Of a stretch of DNA of 64,000 nt, positions 63,233-64,000 are shown piece by piece; the stretch's first letter is position 1; each line of letters starts with the position of its first letter. This stretch comes from Gordius sp. MW1 (Eukaryota; Nematomorpha; Gordioida; Gordea; Gordiidae). The notes under the pieces are model-generated. The model ran no database searches and had not been told where the DNA came from. It worked only from the letters and a program-made list of their open reading frames with translations. Both the position numbers and the translations under genes were made by a program. Where the stretch lies: contig OZ038526.1 in NCBI GenBank assembly GCA_964036665.1, positions 15,314,001 to 15,378,000 on the forward strand, written 5' to 3'.

Positions 63233-64000
63233 ATCCTCGATTGACTTCCGAAAAGAGGTTTTAAGCTGCGAGAACTATCATTTTGACAAAAGACAACGTT
63301 TTATTGTTGCGATTAGTTTGTTGTATCGCAACGTGAGTGCTTAATTTTTGAAAACTGCTCTATGCGATCATGATTTTAAAGTAATAGTTTTTAAATTCTG
63401 ATAAATTTTTACTTGGGATCATAGAAACCACGTCTGAAAACGACAATTTCATCGGATAAATACGGTTCAAAGAAAAATATGTGAAAAATTTTGAGGTAAA
63501 AATATTTATTTTTTTCGATTCTATGTGAAAGAGCATGAAAAAATATATAAAAGTAAGCCAATTTGAGAATCCTATTATCCTCGATTGACTTCCGAAAAGA
63601 GGTTTTAAGCTGCGAGAACTATCATTTTGACAAAAGACAACGTTTTATTGTTGCGATTAGTTTGTTGTATCGCAACGTGAGTGCTTAATTTTTAAAAACT
63701 GCTCTATGCGATCATGATTTCAAAGTAATAGTTTTTAGATTCTGATAAATTTTTACTTGGGATCATAGAAACCACGTCTGAAAACGACAACTTTCATCAG
63801 GAATACGGTTCAAAGTAAAATATGTGAAAAATTTTGAGGCAAACATATTTATTTTTTTCGATTCTATGTGAAAGAGCATGAAAAAATATATAAAAGTAAG
63901 CCAATTTAAGAATCCTATTATCCTCGATTGACTTCCGAAAAGAGGTTTTAAGCTGCGAGAACTATCATTTTGACAAAAGACAACGTTTTATTGTTGCGAT
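63233..64000 (+). repeat. Block F, copy 2 (offset 6517 bp), cut by window end
   Basis: It matches 56716-57483 at 6517 bp (19 monomers). Shared rarities in order are GATTTTAAAG with TTTTTAAATTCTG, GACAATTTCATCGGATAAATACGG-type start, TTTTTAAAAACTGC, CATCAGGAATACGG and GAGGCAAACATATT. It continues to the window edge, so the full size of the duplication is unknown. Confidence 0.8.

Larger units (their letters stand above)
35115..64000 (+). repeat. Right satellite array, same family
   Basis: This is the same satellite family and orientation as the left arm, about 84 monomers, running off the end of the window. It resumes at the exact monomer position where the left arm stopped (AAAAG then ACAACG), so the two arms were one array before the insertion. 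Composition shifts along the arm. The ACGTGTGAAAACGCCAAC variant is last seen near 35255, ATCGTCG near 38835, and the short GTGGCTTAA type near 38938. After that nearly all units carry GTGAGTGCTTAA or its derivatives GTGATTGCTT and GTGAGAGCTT. A derived 4-bp deletion (GATCATTCAAAG) recurs only in this arm. No coding region is supported. Confidence 0.97.

Noticed and set aside
1-64000. CENP-B box
   Set aside because: No TTCG....A..CGGG arrangement was found in the monomer on either strand. TTCG occurs only in the T-tract context without the downstream CGGG.

Overview
The window is satellite DNA from a eukaryotic, heterochromatin-like region. About 62 kb consists of roughly 180 head-to-tail copies of one AT-rich monomer (about 342-345 bp; the first monomer is about 31% G+C by hand count). 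No protein gene, tRNA, rRNA or CRISPR array is supported. The monomer length (about twice a nucleosome repeat) and the uniform orientation suggest pericentromeric or centromeric satellite. An arthropod source is plausible, but the sequence alone does not fix the species.

Layout: a left satellite arm (1-33059), one compact LTR retroelement on the minus strand (33060-35114), and a right satellite arm (35115-64000). The element has near-identical 546 and 549 bp LTRs, a 5-bp target duplication (AAAAG), a primer-binding-site-like sequence next to the 5' LTR and a polypurine tract abutting the 3' LTR. Its 960-bp interior shows no gag or pol, so it looks like a non-autonomous (TRIM/LARD-like) element that relies on proteins made elsewhere.

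The array is built from nested segmental duplications, each a whole number of monomers long. The periods found are 684 bp (2 monomers), 1359 bp (4), 1725 bp (5), 2751 bp (8), 4459 bp (13), 6143 bp (18), 6517 bp (19), about 7224 bp (21), 9289 bp (27) and about 10305 bp (30). This is the pattern expected from repeated unequal exchange. The two arms also differ. The left arm mixes long (GTGAGTGCTTAA) and short (GTGGCTTAA) monomers with an ACGTGTGAAAACGCCAAC variant. Beyond about 39 kb the array is almost entirely the long type, with a new 4-bp deletion variant.

Two elements are conserved inside nearly every monomer: a perfect 8-bp inverted repeat (GTTGCGAT-N11-ATCGCAAC) followed by a third TGCGAT copy, and a TATA-box-like TATATAAAAG. 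They are the best candidates for a function such as protein binding or satellite transcription. Both functions are inferred, not shown.
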